Shown: positions 15,227 through 24,571, numbered from the stretch's first letter. The stretch is 64,000 bases of DNA from JAWVFN01 sp963696625 (GCA_963696625.1 CAVOKZ010000010.1:11830-75829), one strand, 5' to 3'. Translations and numbers: made by a program. Notes: generated by a model not told the origin, from the letters alone.

Positions 15227-16825
15227 ATGAGGTTTTCCCTGCGTTTGGGCCTGATTTGCGTTGCGCTCGCCGCCGCTGCGATCGCCGCCGGCTGCGGCGG
15301 AGACGGCGGCGGGGAGGCCGTCACCCCGGAAACCGGGATCACCGAGATCACGCCGCCGGACGCCTCGCTCTACGCCGACGCCGTGATCAAGCCGGAGGGC
15401 GATCTCAAGGACAGCCTCGACAGCTTTCTCTCGGCGGTGCTCGACACCGACAGCCCGGGTTCGAAGATCACCGGCCTGATCGACGAACGGTTCCAGCACA
15501 ACGGGGAGGACAAGACCTTCGCCGACGACGTCGAGCCCTGGCTCGGCGACGAGGGCGGCGTGTTCACAATCGGCTTCGCCGACGACGCTCCGGCGTTGAC
15601 CGCGGTCCAGTCCGAGGACCCGGAGGCGGGCGTCGAGCTTCTCTCCTCGGCGTCGGCCAACCTCTCCGGGGAGGAGTACAAGGGCGTCTCCTACGAGATC
15701 GACGAGGACGGCAACGCCTTCGGCGCGATCGGCGACTTCGTCGCGCTCGGCGACCGGCCGGCCTTCAAGGCGGCGATCGACGCCTCCGACGGCGAGTCCC
15801 TCGCCAACAGCGACCGCTTCCGCGACGCGGTCGACGAACTGCCGAGCGACGCGCTCGGGCGGATCTACGGCGACGTCAACGGGCTGGTCGCCCGGGTCGC
15901 CAAGGACAACGGCGTCCCCGAGAGCACGGTCCAGAACGTCCTTTCCCGGCTCGGCATCAAGGGCACCTTTACCGCCGCGGCCCAGGCGGGCGACAAGCGC
16001 ATCTCGCTCGACGTCGTGGGCGTCCCGGGGCTCGGCACCACCGAGCCTTCGAAGGTCCTGGGCTCGTTGCCCTCCGACGCCTGGCTCGCGGTCGGGGTCG
16101 GCGATTTCGGCGGCAGGCTCAAGGGCCTCGCCGACAGGATCGAAGCGGCCGGCATCCCCGGGATCGGCAAGGGAGTCGTCGCCGCGGCGGTCGAGTCGCA
16201 GACCGGCATCGACCTCAACGAGGAGGTCTTCCCCTGGCTCGGCGACGCCGCGCTGTTCATCCGCGGCACCGACCCGGATTCGCTCGAGGGGGCGCTGGTG
16301 CTCGAGTCGACCGACGATGCGGCCGCGGCGCAGACGGTCGACGCGCTGCGCTCGGTCGCCGCCGAGCAGGGCCTGGGGACGGTGGAGCCGCTCGGCCTCA
16401 GCGGTGAGGGCGCCGGCTTCACGATCATCAGGGATTCCGACACGACGGATTCGACAGAGACGACGGAGACGACGAGTACGACGGGTTTGATCGAGCCGAC
16501 GGAGCCGACCCGTACGTCGCAGCCCATCAACGTCGTCCAGCAGAAAGGAAGGGTCATCATCGCCCTCGGCGACAGCGCGACGGCGGCGGCGCTGACCCCG
16601 ATCAAGAAGCTTGAGGCTTCACCCGCGTTCGCCGCCGCCAGCGGCGCTCTCGGCGACGACGGCCCGGCCTTCTTCGTCTCCGCCAAGGTGGCCATCGACT
16701 ACCTCGCCGCAAGCGCCGGCCTCGACAACCCCGACTTCAAGCTGCTCGAGCCCTACCTCAAGCGGCTCTCCTATCTGACGGTCGGCAACGAAGACGCCCT
16801 CGAGATCATCCTCGGCGCCGAATAG
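15227..16825 (+). CDS. DUF3352-type lipoprotein
   Basis: This 532-residue protein has a lipoprotein signal (LAAAAIAAGC, lipidated Cys at 23) and the layout of DUF3352 proteins: repeated alpha/beta segments with phrases such as PWLGDEGGVFTIGF, ALGDRPAFKAAID and VFPWLGDAALFIRG. A Thr/Ser-rich linker (about 405-428, DSTETTETTSTTG) precedes the last domain. The biochemical role of DUF3352 is unknown; it should face the outside of the membrane. Confidence 0.8.
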   Translation: MRFSLRLGLICVALAAAAIAAGCGGDGGGEAVTPETGITEITPPDASLYADAVIKPEGDLKDSLDSFLSAVLDTDSPGSKITGLIDERFQHNGEDKTFADDVEPWLGDEGGVFTIGFADDAPALTAVQSEDPEAGVELLSSASANLSGEEYKGVSYEIDEDGNAFGAIGDFVALGDRPAFKAAIDASDGESLANSDRFRDAVDELPSDALGRIYGDVNGLVARVAKDNGVPESTVQNVLSRLGIKGTFTAAAQAGDKRISLDVVGVPGLGTTEPSKVLGSLPSDAWLAVGVGDFGGRLKGLADRIEAAGIPGIGKGVVAAAVESQTGIDLNEEVFPWLGDAALFIRGTDPDSLEGALVLESTDDAAAAQTVDALRSVAAEQGLGTVEPLGLSGEGAGFTIIRDSDTTDSTETTETTSTTGLIEPTEPTRTSQPINVVQQKGRVIIALGDSATAAALTPIKKLEASPAFAAASGALGDDGPAFFVSAKVAIDYLAASAGLDNPDFKLLEPYLKRLSYLTVGNEDALEIILGAE

Positions 16826-16827
16826 CG

Positions 16828-17169
16828 ATGGGCGTCGGCATCGACCTGCTGGAGATCGAGCGACTCGAGGCCGCGCTCGAGCGCCATCCGCGCCTCGCCG
16901 AGCGGCTGTTCACCGAGGCCGAGCTCGCCTACGCCTCCGAGCGCGCGAGGCCCGGCCGCCATCTCGCCGCCCGCTTCGCCGCCAAGGAAGCCGTGATCAA
17001 GGCCCTCGGCCTGCGCCACTTCGGCGTGCGCGAGATCGAGATCGTCGCGGGCGAGCCGCCCAGCGTCGTGCTCAGCGGCGCCGCCGCGGAAGCCGCCTCG
17101 GGCAGGGAGGTCGAGGTCTCGCTGACCCACTCGCGCGAGACCGCGGCCGCGGTTGCCTTCGTCGGCTGA
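16828..17169 (+). CDS. acpS: Holo-[acyl-carrier-protein] synthase
   Basis: This 113-residue AcpS has the metal-binding GVGIDLLEI at the N-terminus, the signature RFAAKEAVIKAL and the end motif VSLTHSRETAAAVAFV. It transfers 4'-phosphopantetheine from CoA to acyl carrier protein. It begins 2 bases after the DUF3352 stop and precedes the NAD(P)HX repair and alr genes, the common actinobacterial acpS-nnr-alr order. Confidence 0.93.
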   Translation: MGVGIDLLEIERLEAALERHPRLAERLFTEAELAYASERARPGRHLAARFAAKEAVIKALGLRHFGVREIEIVAGEPPSVVLSGAAAEAASGREVEVSLTHSRETAAAVAFVG

Positions 17170-17179
17170 GCCCTGCCTC

Positions 17180-17185
17180 TAGGCT
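17180..17185 (+). promoter_or_regulatory. -10 box of the NAD(P)HX repair gene
   Basis: TAGGCT lies 9 bases before ATG 17195; leaderless arrangement. Confidence 0.55.
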
Positions 17186-17194
17186 GACCGCCTA

Positions 17195-18703
17195 ATGGCG
17201 GACTGGCTCGACCCTGTGCTCGACGCCGAGCAGATGCGCGCGGTCGACGCCTGGGCGATCGGCGATCAGGGCGTCTCCTCGATCGACCTGATGGAGGCCG
17301 CGGGCAGATCGCTGGCGGCGATCGCCGAGCCCTGGATCGGGGAAGGGCCGGTGCGGGTCGTGTGCGGCAAGGGCAACAACGGGGGCGACGGCCTCGTCGC
17401 GGCCCGCTGGCTGAGCGAGATGGGCCAGGACGTCGAGGTGCTGATGCTCGCCGCCAGCGACGAGCTCTCGCCCGACGCCCGCACGAACTTCGACCGCTTT
17501 CCGACCGCGAAGACGATGGCGGGCGCCGGCCTCGCCGAGGCCCTCGAAGGCTCGGGGCTGGTCATCGACGCGATCTTCGGCACCGGCTTCGAGGGCGAGC
17601 CCCGCGATCCGGCCAAGGCGGCGATCGAGGCGATCAACGGCTGCGGGGCCCGCGTGGTCTCGGCCGACATCGCCTCCGGCGTCTCGGCTTCGAGCGGCGA
17701 GGTCCAGGGCGTCTCGGTCGACGCCGACGTCACCGTCACCTTCCACGCCGCCAAGATCGGCCACTTCATCGAGCCCGGCAAGTCGCGCACCGGCGAGCTC
17801 GAGGTCGCCGAGATCGGGATCCCGCCCGGGCCGCCGGTCGAGCCGACGGCGGGGCTGATCAACTCGGACGTGCTGCGCCTGCCGCCGCCGCGCACGCCGA
17901 GCTCGACCAAGTTCGACTCCGGCCGCGTCGTCGTCGTCGGCGGCTCGCGAGGGCTGACCGGGTCGGTGGCGATGGTCGCCTCGGCGGCGATCCGCAGCGG
18001 CGCCGGCTACGCGACGGTCGCCGTGCCGGCTGAGCTCGAGCACATCTACGCGATCAAGCTGACCGAGGTGATGACCGCGGGACTGCCCGGCCGCGAGGGC
18101 CACCTGCGGCCCGCCGCCGGCGAGCGCGTGCTCGAGGTCTGCGACGGCGCCGAAGCGGTGGTGCTCGGCCCCGGTCTCAGCAAGAACCTCGGCGCCGCGA
18201 ACTTCGCCCAGGAGGCGGCGATCCGGATCAAGTCCCCGCTGGTGATCGACGCCGACGGCCTCAACGCCCATGCCGGCTCGATCAGCGCCCTCGCCGGCCG
18301 CGAGGGCCCGACCGTGCTCACTCCTCACGCGGGGGAGATGGGCCGCATGCTCGGCACCGAGTCGAGCACGGTCGGGGCGCGCCGCCTCGCCTGCGCCCAG
18401 GGCGCGGCGAAGCAGGCGCGCGCGGTCGTCCTGCTCAAGGGCGACGACTCGATCGTCACCGACGGCAAGCGCATCGCGATCAACCGCCTCTCGAGCCCGG
18501 CGCTCGCCACCGCCGGCACGGGCGACGTGCTCTCCGGCGTGATCGGCGCCCTGATCGCGCGCGGGCTCGAGCCGTTCGAGGCGACCTGCGCCGCGGTCTT
18601 CGCTCACTCCCGCGCGGGACTCGATGCCGCCGGGCGGATCGGCCCCGAGTCGGTGATCGCCGGCGACGTGATCGACTCGCTACCGGCCGGCCTGAGGCCG
18701 TGA
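17195..18703 (+). CDS. Bifunctional NAD(P)H-hydrate epimerase / ADP-dependent dehydratase
   Basis: This 502-residue protein repairs hydrated NADH/NADPH. The N-terminal YjeF_N epimerase has the nucleotide loop CGKGNNGGDGLVAARWL and the Asp motif DAIFGTGFEG. The C-terminal YjeF_C dehydratase (from about residue 235) has TPHAGEMGRML, LLKGDDSIV and the anion-hole motif TAGTGDVLSGVIGA. Domain order and length match the fused NnrE-NnrD family. The alr start overlaps its stop (GTGA). Confidence 0.93.
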   Translation: MADWLDPVLDAEQMRAVDAWAIGDQGVSSIDLMEAAGRSLAAIAEPWIGEGPVRVVCGKGNNGGDGLVAARWLSEMGQDVEVLMLAASDELSPDARTNFDRFPTAKTMAGAGLAEALEGSGLVIDAIFGTGFEGEPRDPAKAAIEAINGCGARVVSADIASGVSASSGEVQGVSVDADVTVTFHAAKIGHFIEPGKSRTGELEVAEIGIPPGPPVEPTAGLINSDVLRLPPPRTPSSTKFDSGRVVVVGGSRGLTGSVAMVASAAIRSGAGYATVAVPAELEHIYAIKLTEVMTAGLPGREGHLRPAAGERVLEVCDGAEAVVLGPGLSKNLGAANFAQEAAIRIKSPLVIDADGLNAHAGSISALAGREGPTVLTPHAGEMGRMLGTESSTVGARRLACAQGAAKQARAVVLLKGDDSIVTDGKRIAINRLSSPALATAGTGDVLSGVIGALIARGLEPFEATCAAVFAHSRAGLDAAGRIGPESVIAGDVIDSLPAGLRP

Positions 18704-19818
18704 CCGAGGTCACCGATCGGGCGTTCGCGCGGATCGACGCCGGCGCGATCGCGCGCAACTGCGAACTGCTCGCGGGCAAGCTCGACGGGGCGGAGCTCTG
18801 CGCCGTGGTCAAGGCCGACGGCTACGGGCACGGCGCCGAGACGGCGGCACGGGCGGCGATTGACGGCGGCGCCACCTGGCTCGCGGTCGCCGCCGCCGCT
18901 GAAGCCGCGGAGCTGCGGGCATCCTTCCCCGAGGCCAAGCTGCTCGTCCTCGGCGCCCTCAGCCCCGGCGAGGTGAGGCTCGCGCTCGAGTCCGGAGCCG
19001 AGATCGCCGTCTGGAAGGAGCGATTCCGCGCGCTCGCATCGCGCGAGGCGGCCAAGGCCGGCAAGCCGGCGCGGGTCCACGTCAAGCACGACAGCGGCAT
19101 GGGGCGGCTCGGCGAGAGGGATCCGGACGTCCTGCGCGACCTGGTTCGCGCCTGCGCCGAGGACCCGAATCTCGAGCTGGCGGGCTTCTGGACCCACTTC
19201 GCCACCGCCGACGAGGAGGACGCCTCGTTCATGGAGGAGCAGCTCGGGCGCTTTGAGCCGTTGGCGCGGGAGGTGAAGGACGCCCACCCCGAGGTCGCGC
19301 TCCACGCCGCCAACAGCGCCGCCACCCTTCGCGATCCGCGCACGCACTTCGACCTCGTGCGCTGCGGCGTCGCGATCTACGGCATGGACCCCTCCCAGGG
19401 CGACCCCGCGAAGGCCGGGCTGACCCCGGCGCTCAGCCTGCATTCATATGTCGCCGACGTCAAGCGCTTCGCCGCCGGCGACAGCGCCGGCTACGGGCGG
19501 ACCTGGCGCGCCGAGCGCGACACCTGGGTCGGCGTGCTGCCGATCGGCTACGGCGACGGGGTCCGGCGCGGCCTCGGGAACGAAGCCGAGGTCCTGATCG
19601 GCGGCAGCCGCCATCCGGTGGTCGGCACGATCTCGATGGACAACCTCACCGTCGATCTCGGACCCGAGACCGAGGTGACCTCGGGCGAGCCGGCGGTGCT
19701 GATCGGCAGCGACGGCTCCGAGGCGATCCTCGCCGAGGAGTGGGCGGCGAAGCTGGGGACGATCAACTACGAGGTGACCTGTGGGATCTCGGCGAGGGTC
19801 CCCCGCGTCCCGGCATGA
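18700..19818 (+). CDS. alr: Alanine racemase
   Basis: This 372-residue fold-III PLP enzyme makes D-alanine for peptidoglycan. PLP-binding Lys38 lies in VVKADGYGHG and the second catalytic residue is Tyr265 in SAGYGRTW, the canonical number. The C-terminal barrel has LPIGYGDGVRRGL and GTISMDNLTVDL. GTG 18700 overlaps the upstream stop by 4 bases. The stop overlaps the next gene (ATGA), so three genes are translationally coupled. Confidence 0.95.
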   Translation: MTEVTDRAFARIDAGAIARNCELLAGKLDGAELCAVVKADGYGHGAETAARAAIDGGATWLAVAAAAEAAELRASFPEAKLLVLGALSPGEVRLALESGAEIAVWKERFRALASREAAKAGKPARVHVKHDSGMGRLGERDPDVLRDLVRACAEDPNLELAGFWTHFATADEEDASFMEEQLGRFEPLAREVKDAHPEVALHAANSAATLRDPRTHFDLVRCGVAIYGMDPSQGDPAKAGLTPALSLHSYVADVKRFAAGDSAGYGRTWRAERDTWVGVLPIGYGDGVRRGLGNEAEVLIGGSRHPVVGTISMDNLTVDLGPETEVTSGEPAVLIGSDGSEAILAEEWAAKLGTINYEVTCGISARVPRVPA

Positions 19819-21236
19819 GCGCGAATATCGCCGAGCGGCTCGCGAACGCGAAGGCGGTGCAGACCGCGCGTGAGGCGCTCGGCGACTCCGAGGCCTGGAT
19901 CGTCGGCGGCGCGGTCCGCGACGCCGCCCTCGGCGCCGAGGTCACCGATCTCGACCTCGCGATCCGTGAGGGGGAGGAGGCGGGCGCCGCGCGGGCGATC
20001 GCGCGGGCCGGCGACGCCCACGTCTTCCAGATCTCCGATCGTTTCAACACCTGGCGGGCGGTCGCCCGCGACGGCGCCTGGCAGGCCGACGTCTCGGCCC
20101 TGCGGGGTGCCTCGATCGAGGCCGACCTCGGCGAGCGCGACTTCACCCTCAACGCTGCCGCCATTCCCCTGGGCGGCGGCGACCCGGTCGACCCGTTCGC
20201 GGGGCTCGCGGACCTCGAGCGGCGGACCCTGCGCGCGGTCTCCGAGCGCAGCTTCAGTGACGACCCGCTGCGGCTGATGCGCGCGGCCCGCCTCGGCGCG
20301 GCGCTCGATCTCGCCCCCGAGCCGGCGACGGTCGCGCTCGCGCGTTCTCAGGCGGCGAAGGCCGCCGACCCCGCAGGCGAGCGGATCTTCGCCGAGCTGC
20401 GGGCGCTGATCGCGGGCCCCGCTCCGATGCGCGGCCTCGAGCTGATGGACGAGCTCGCGATCACCGCCGTCGTGCTCCCCGAGCTCGACGGGCTGCGCGG
20501 CGTGGTCCAGAACCCGAACCACCACCTCGACGTCCACGGCCACACGCTGACGGTGCTCGAGGAGTGGCTCGGCATCGAGGCCGACCTCGAGCGGATCGCC
20601 GGCGACCGCGCCGCCGACGTCCAGGCCCTGCTCGACGAGGCGCTCGCCGACGAGATCACCCGCGGCGGCGCCCTGCGCTTCGCCGCGATCCTCCACGACA
20701 TCGGCAAGCCCGCGACCCGCGGCGAGCGCGACGGCTACGTCACCTTCATCGGCCACGACTCAGTCGGAGCCGAGATGATCGCCGAGCTGATGCAGCGGCT
20801 GAAGACGAGCCGCGCGCTGAGCACCCATCTGCAGTACCTGACCCGGCACCATCTCCGCCTCGGCTTTCTAGTGCCCCAGCGGCCGCTTTCGCGGCGCCAG
20901 GTATACGACTACCTGAGCGTGACCGAGCCGGTCAGCGCCGACGTCACCCTGCTGACCGTCGCCGACCGGCTCTCGGCGCGCGGCAGCGGCCCGCTCGCGA
21001 GCGCCGAGATGATCCAGGCCCACCTCGACCTCGCCCGGGAGATGCTCGGCGAGGCGCTCGACTGGCGCGCCGCGCCGCCCGAGGCGCCGATCCGTGGCGA
21101 GGAGCTAGCCGAGGCGTTGGAACTCGAACAGGGGCCGGAGGTGGGGCGGCTGCTGGGGGAGCTGCGGGCGGCGGCGTTCGCCGGCGAGATCTCCGGTCGC
21201 AAGCAGGCGATCGAGCGTGCCCGAACGCTGATCTGA
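19815..21236 (+). CDS. CCA-adding-type tRNA nucleotidyltransferase / poly(A) polymerase family with HD domain
   Basis: This 473-residue protein has the class II nucleotidyltransferase head: IVGGAVRDAALG, metal-binding DLDLAI, RDFTLNAAA, and SFSDDPLRLMRAARLGA. An HD domain (LHDIGKPATRG; TRHHLRLG) follows in the C-terminal half. Such proteins add or repair tRNA 3'-CCA. The poly(A) polymerase branch looks alike, so the exact activity is not certain. ATG 19815 is set by its overlap with alr and by the fit to the domain. Confidence 0.85.
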   Translation: MSANIAERLANAKAVQTAREALGDSEAWIVGGAVRDAALGAEVTDLDLAIREGEEAGAARAIARAGDAHVFQISDRFNTWRAVARDGAWQADVSALRGASIEADLGERDFTLNAAAIPLGGGDPVDPFAGLADLERRTLRAVSERSFSDDPLRLMRAARLGAALDLAPEPATVALARSQAAKAADPAGERIFAELRALIAGPAPMRGLELMDELAITAVVLPELDGLRGVVQNPNHHLDVHGHTLTVLEEWLGIEADLERIAGDRAADVQALLDEALADEITRGGALRFAAILHDIGKPATRGERDGYVTFIGHDSVGAEMIAELMQRLKTSRALSTHLQYLTRHHLRLGFLVPQRPLSRRQVYDYLSVTEPVSADVTLLTVADRLSARGSGPLASAEMIQAHLDLAREMLGEALDWRAAPPEAPIRGEELAEALELEQGPEVGRLLGELRAAAFAGEISGRKQAIERARTLI

Positions 21237-21371
21237 CGCCCTCCAGAGAGCGTCCAGGCCCGTAACCCCCTGCGCAGCTCCGCCGCTTACGGGGTGCTGA
21301 CAGCAATAACCGCCCAGCGTCCGCGGGACATCTCTCGATGGCGCGTCGGGCAGAGAGAAGGAGATACACGC

Positions 21372-21875
21372 ATGCGTAAGACAATCAGTGCTCTGGCAGT
21401 TTCTGGGGCAATCCTTGGGCTTGTGGCCGCTTCGGCGATTGCAGCCCAGCCGACGAAGCCGCCGAAGGCGTCGAAGACCCACGGCGGGACCGTGAGCCTC
21501 GTCGCCCCGAGCCCGGCGGTCAGTTCGACCACCACCACGGCTTCGGGCAACGTGTTCTCGCAGGCGAGCTGCCGCAAGAACCGCACGGTTCACCTGACGC
21601 TGACCAAGGCCGACGGCACCTCCGCCGGTCCAGAGGTCATCGCCACGACCATTTCGAACGGCAACTACACGGCCGCGATCACGCTGCCGGCGAACGTGGC
21701 GCCGACCACCAGCACGCCCTACACCCTGACGGCGACGGTCGATGAGGCCATCCGCAAGTCGGGCAAGGGCAAGAAGAAGGGCAAGGCGAAGGGCAAGCGC
21801 AACCGCGTGCACGTCTGCGGCGCGCTGACCAGTGCCCCGGTCACCGTCACGGTCACCAGTACGCCCGCTCCCTGA
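21372..21875 (+). CDS. Small secreted protein, Thr- and Lys-rich
   Basis: This 167-residue protein has a signal peptide (ISALAVSGAILGLVAASAIAA), a Thr/Ser-rich beta-like core and a basic stretch (KSGKGKKKGKAKGKRNR) before the last 20 residues. Two Cys residues remain after cleavage. No family is recognised. AAGGAG at 21358-21363 precedes ATG 21372. The upstream 130 bases can fold CCCGTAA (from 21259) with TTACGGG (to 21297). Confidence 0.7.
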   Translation: MRKTISALAVSGAILGLVAASAIAAQPTKPPKASKTHGGTVSLVAPSPAVSSTTTTASGNVFSQASCRKNRTVHLTLTKADGTSAGPEVIATTISNGNYTAAITLPANVAPTTSTPYTLTATVDEAIRKSGKGKKKGKAKGKRNRVHVCGALTSAPVTVTVTSTPAP

Positions 21876-21892
21876 ATCACCGCATCATCTGC

Positions 21893-21930
21893 AACGCACG
21901 ACGGCCCGCGCGAGCGGGCCGTTGTGCGTT
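21893..21930 (+). terminator. Strong hairpin terminator
   Basis: A 17-bp stem (21893-21909 with 21914-21930, one G-U pair) is closed by a GCGA tetraloop. No T-run follows. It separates the secreted-protein gene from the HIT promoter. Confidence 0.7.
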
Positions 21931-21933
21931 CGA

Positions 21934-21939
21934 TAGGGT
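21934..21939 (+). promoter_or_regulatory. -10 box of the HIT gene
   Basis: TAGGGT lies 6 bases before GTG 21946, immediately after the terminator stem; leaderless arrangement. Confidence 0.55.
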
Positions 21940-21945
21940 CTCGCC

Positions 21946-22353
21946 GTGGCCGAGGACTGCCTCTTCTGCGGGATCATCGCCGGGGACATCCCCGGCCAGA
22001 TCGTCGACTCCGACGACGACACCGTCGCCTTCATGGATATCAACCCCGCGACCCGCGGCCACGCCCTGGTCGTCCCCCGCAACCACTCCGCCGACCTGAT
22101 CGAGATCTCGACCGGCGACCTCTCGGCGGCCACAGTCGCCGCCCAGCGTCTGGCGAAGCGGATGGGAGAGGCGCTCGGCGCCGACGGCATCAACGTGCTC
22201 AACGCCTGCGGCGCCGCCGCCTGGCAGACGGTCTTTCACTTCCATCTGCACGTGATCCCGCGCTATTCCGATGACCCGCTGAAGCTGCCTTGGATTCCCG
22301 AGCCCGGCGACAGCGACGAGATCGCCGCCACGGCCGAGGAGCTGCGGGTATGA
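21946..22353 (+). CDS. HIT-family nucleotide hydrolase
   Basis: This 135-residue HINT-like protein starts EDCLFCGIIAGDIPG and contains the histidine triad HFHLHVIPRY. The family hydrolyses nucleoside phosphoramidates or related adenylated compounds. The GTG start is set by the adjacent -10 box. Its stop overlaps the next start (ATGA). Confidence 0.92.
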   Translation: MAEDCLFCGIIAGDIPGQIVDSDDDTVAFMDINPATRGHALVVPRNHSADLIEISTGDLSAATVAAQRLAKRMGEALGADGINVLNACGAAAWQTVFHFHLHVIPRYSDDPLKLPWIPEPGDSDEIAATAEELRV

Positions 22354-23120
22354 CCGTGCGGCTGGAGCGCGACGGCGGCGTCGCCTCGATGGTGCTCTCC
22401 AACCCGCCCCTCAACTTGTTCGGGGACGATGCCTGGTCGGCGCTGACCGAGTGCGTCGACGAGGTCGAGGGCTCCGACGCGCGCTGCCTCGTCTGGCGCG
22501 CCGACGGTGACACCTTCAGTGGCGGCGTCGACGTCAACGTCTTCCAGAAGGTCGTCGACGAGGGCAACCCCGAGCGCTTCGGCGAGCTGATCGCCACCGT
22601 GCGCCGGCTCGAGGAGCTGCCGATCCCGACCCTCGCCCTCGTCCACGGGCTGTGCCTGACTGCGGGGCTCGAGGTCGCCTTGGGCTGCGACATGCTCTGG
22701 GCGACGGAGTCGGCGAAGTTCGGTCTGGTCGAAGCGGTGGTCGGGCTGACGCCCGGCGCCGGCGGCACCCAGCGGATGGCCGAGCGCGCGGGCCCCGCTC
22801 GCGCCTCGGAGTTCGTGATGAGCGGCGGGCTATACGACGCGGCGACGCTCGAGCGCTGGCACGTCGTCAACCGCGTCGTCGGCGATGACGAGCTGCTTGA
22901 GACGGGGATGAAGTTCGCCCACAAGCTCGCCGACGGCCCGACAGTCGCCCACGGTGCGACCAAGCGCATCATCCGCGCCTACCGCGCGGGCGGGGTCGAC
23001 GCGGCCGACGCCGTCACGCCCGAGCAGTTCGCCATGCTCTTCGCCAGCGAAGACCTGCAAAACGCGGTCAAGAGCTTCCTTGCAGACGGACCCGGGAAAG
23101 CCACTTTCGAGGGCCGATAG
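22350..23120 (+). CDS. Enoyl-CoA hydratase/isomerase family protein
   Basis: This 256-residue crotonase-fold protein has the oxyanion-hole segments FSGGVDVNVF and LCLTAGLEVALGCDMLW, and VGLTPGAGGTQRMAERAG in the catalytic region. The catalytic Glu pair typical of hydratases is only partly recognisable, so hydration, isomerisation or another crotonase reaction is possible. It is coupled to the HIT gene by a 4-base overlap. Confidence 0.82.
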   Translation: MTVRLERDGGVASMVLSNPPLNLFGDDAWSALTECVDEVEGSDARCLVWRADGDTFSGGVDVNVFQKVVDEGNPERFGELIATVRRLEELPIPTLALVHGLCLTAGLEVALGCDMLWATESAKFGLVEAVVGLTPGAGGTQRMAERAGPARASEFVMSGGLYDAATLERWHVVNRVVGDDELLETGMKFAHKLADGPTVAHGATKRIIRAYRAGGVDAADAVTPEQFAMLFASEDLQNAVKSFLADGPGKATFEGR

Positions 23121-23125
23121 GAAAC

Positions 23126-23157
23126 GCCGCCTCCTCCGCTTCGCGTCCGGGGGCGGC
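23126..23157 (+). repeat. Hairpin repeat family 1, copy A2
   Basis: Arms GCCGCC (23126-23131) and GGCGGC (23152-23157) flank the 20-nt core TCCTCCGCTTCGCGTCCGGG. It lies between the enoyl-CoA hydratase stop and the infA promoter. Confidence 0.8.
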
Positions 23158-23163
23158 TGCGGC

Positions 23164-23169
23164 TACCCT
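23164..23169 (+). promoter_or_regulatory. -10 box of infA
   Basis: TACCCT lies 11 bases before ATG 23181, giving a leader of about 4-5 bases. Confidence 0.5.
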
Positions 23170-23180
23170 CCATAACTTCG

Positions 23181-23399
23181 ATGGCGAAGGAAGAGAAGAT
23201 CGAGATGGAGGGCGAGATCACCGAAGCCCTGCCGAACACCATGTTCCGGGTCAAGCTCGACAACGACCACGAGGTGCTGGGCCACATCTCAGGCAAGATG
23301 CGCCGCCACTACATCCGCATCCTCCCGGGCGACCGGGTCAAGATCGAGCTCTCCCCGTACGACCTCGATCGCGGCCGCATCACCTACCGCTACAAGTAG
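23181..23399 (+). CDS. infA: Translation initiation factor IF-1
   Basis: This 72-residue OB-fold protein starts AKEEKIEMEGEITEALPN and has the conserved HISGKMRRHYIRILPGD. IF-1 occupies the A site of the 30S subunit during initiation. Here infA stands alone rather than in the usual ribosomal-protein cluster. It overlaps the convergent glycosidase gene by 10 bases. Confidence 0.97.
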   Translation: MAKEEKIEMEGEITEALPNTMFRVKLDNDHEVLGHISGKMRRHYIRILPGDRVKIELSPYDLDRGRITYRYK

Positions 23400-24565
23400 C
23401 TGCGCGCGGCCGCAGGGTCCGGCTCGGCGAGCTCGGCCGCGAGCGCCGACCAGCCGAAGTCGACCGCGCCGAGGCCCTCGCCGCTGAACGGCTCGTAGAA
23501 CTCGCGTGAGCCCTCGCGCGCATAAACGTCGCAGACCGCGTTCGCGAGGTGGTCGGCCTCGGCCTGGAAGCCGAGGCGAAGCAGCCCGATCCACAGCAGC
23601 CAGGCCGAGTTGACCCACATCGGGCCGCGCCAGTAGCGGCGGCCGCGCAGCGTCTGCCACTCGCGCGGCTCGAAGCTCGGATCCTGGCGCGAGACCGAGG
23701 TCGGCGGCACCGGGGTCCAGTACCTCTCTGGATCGAGCAGGTGCTCGGTGACCAGCCGCCGGCCGATCTCCTCTGGCAGGTCGGGCAGCGCCAGCGGCGC
23801 CAGCGCCGCCCAGGTCGAGACGCCGATCCGCTCGCCCGAGGGCTCGACCCGGTCGAGGAACAGGCCGCGGTTCTCGTCCCAGCAGCGGTCGATCAGCGCC
23901 TGCGTGATCGACGGCTGGCCGTTCGCAATCCGCGCCAGCCCCCAGAGCACGTTGGTCATCACCTCGCAGATCACCGGCCCGCCGGCGTCGCGGATCCGCC
24001 GCGCGTCCCACATCAATTTTCGGTTCCGTCGAATGAGAAGGGCGAAGCCGATGTGCGCGTGCGCGCGCCGGCCCCAAACCGGGTCGAACTTCGGCGAGGA
24101 GTCGAGCCCCGACTCGTCGGGCTGGATCAGCCACAGCAGTCCGTCGCCCTCGAGGTCGCGGTTGGCCTGCAGCCACTCGTGGTGGCGCGCGATGCGCGGC
24201 TCCGAGGCCGGGTCGCCGACGGCTATCTTCCAGGCCCAGGCGAGCAGCGGCGGCTGCATCGTCGAGGTGTGGGGGGCCTTTCCCGAGTCGACGTTGTAGA
24301 ACCAGCGCCGGCGCCAGTCGACGTGGCCCTTCCAGAAGATCGTGTGGCCGATGAAGCCGTCCTCGCGCATCCCGTTGAGCAGGCTGGTCAGCTCGCGCCG
24401 CGCCCGCTCGGGGTCAAATCGCCGCCAGACGAGGCCGGTGAAGCACGAGTCCCAGTACCACTGCCACGGGTAGTGCCCCGGGCTCGGCGCCGTGTACGCG
24501 TACGGAACGCCGTCCCGCTCTCCTTCGGCCCAAGAATTGCGGAGCGTTCGCTCCGCAATCCCCAT
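23390..24565 (-). CDS. GH63/MGH-like glycoside hydrolase
   Basis: This protein of about 391 residues has the (alpha/alpha)6-barrel pattern of mannosylglycerate hydrolase/trehalase-like enzymes: GHYPWQWYWDSCFTGLVWRRF near the N-terminus, DGFIGHTIFW, LIQPDESGLDSSP, and YWRGPMWVNSAWLLWIGL near the C-terminus. A compatible-solute glycoside is a plausible substrate; this is inferred from family only. ATG 24565 is preferred over 24637 because the extra 24 residues would be encoded by a hairpin repeat. Confidence 0.8.
   Translation of the reverse strand: MGIAERTLRNSWAEGERDGVPYAYTAPSPGHYPWQWYWDSCFTGLVWRRFDPERARRELTSLLNGMREDGFIGHTIFWKGHVDWRRRWFYNVDSGKAPHTSTMQPPLLAWAWKIAVGDPASEPRIARHHEWLQANRDLEGDGLLWLIQPDESGLDSSPKFDPVWGRRAHAHIGFALLIRRNRKLMWDARRIRDAGGPVICEVMTNVLWGLARIANGQPSITQALIDRCWDENRGLFLDRVEPSGERIGVSTWAALAPLALPDLPEEIGRRLVTEHLLDPERYWTPVPPTSVSRQDPSFEPREWQTLRGRRYWRGPMWVNSAWLLWIGLLRLGFQAEADHLANAVCDVYAREGSREFYEPFSGEGLGAVDFGWSALAAELAEPDPAAARSYL
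24536..24559. repeat. 24-bp perfect palindrome inside the glycosidase start region
   Basis: ATTGCGGAGCG (24536-24546) pairs with CGCTCCGCAAT (24549-24559). It encodes residues 2-10 of the glycosidase. Its half-site ATTGCGGAG recurs at 48121-48129. Confidence 0.7.
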
Positions 24566-24571
24566 AACCGT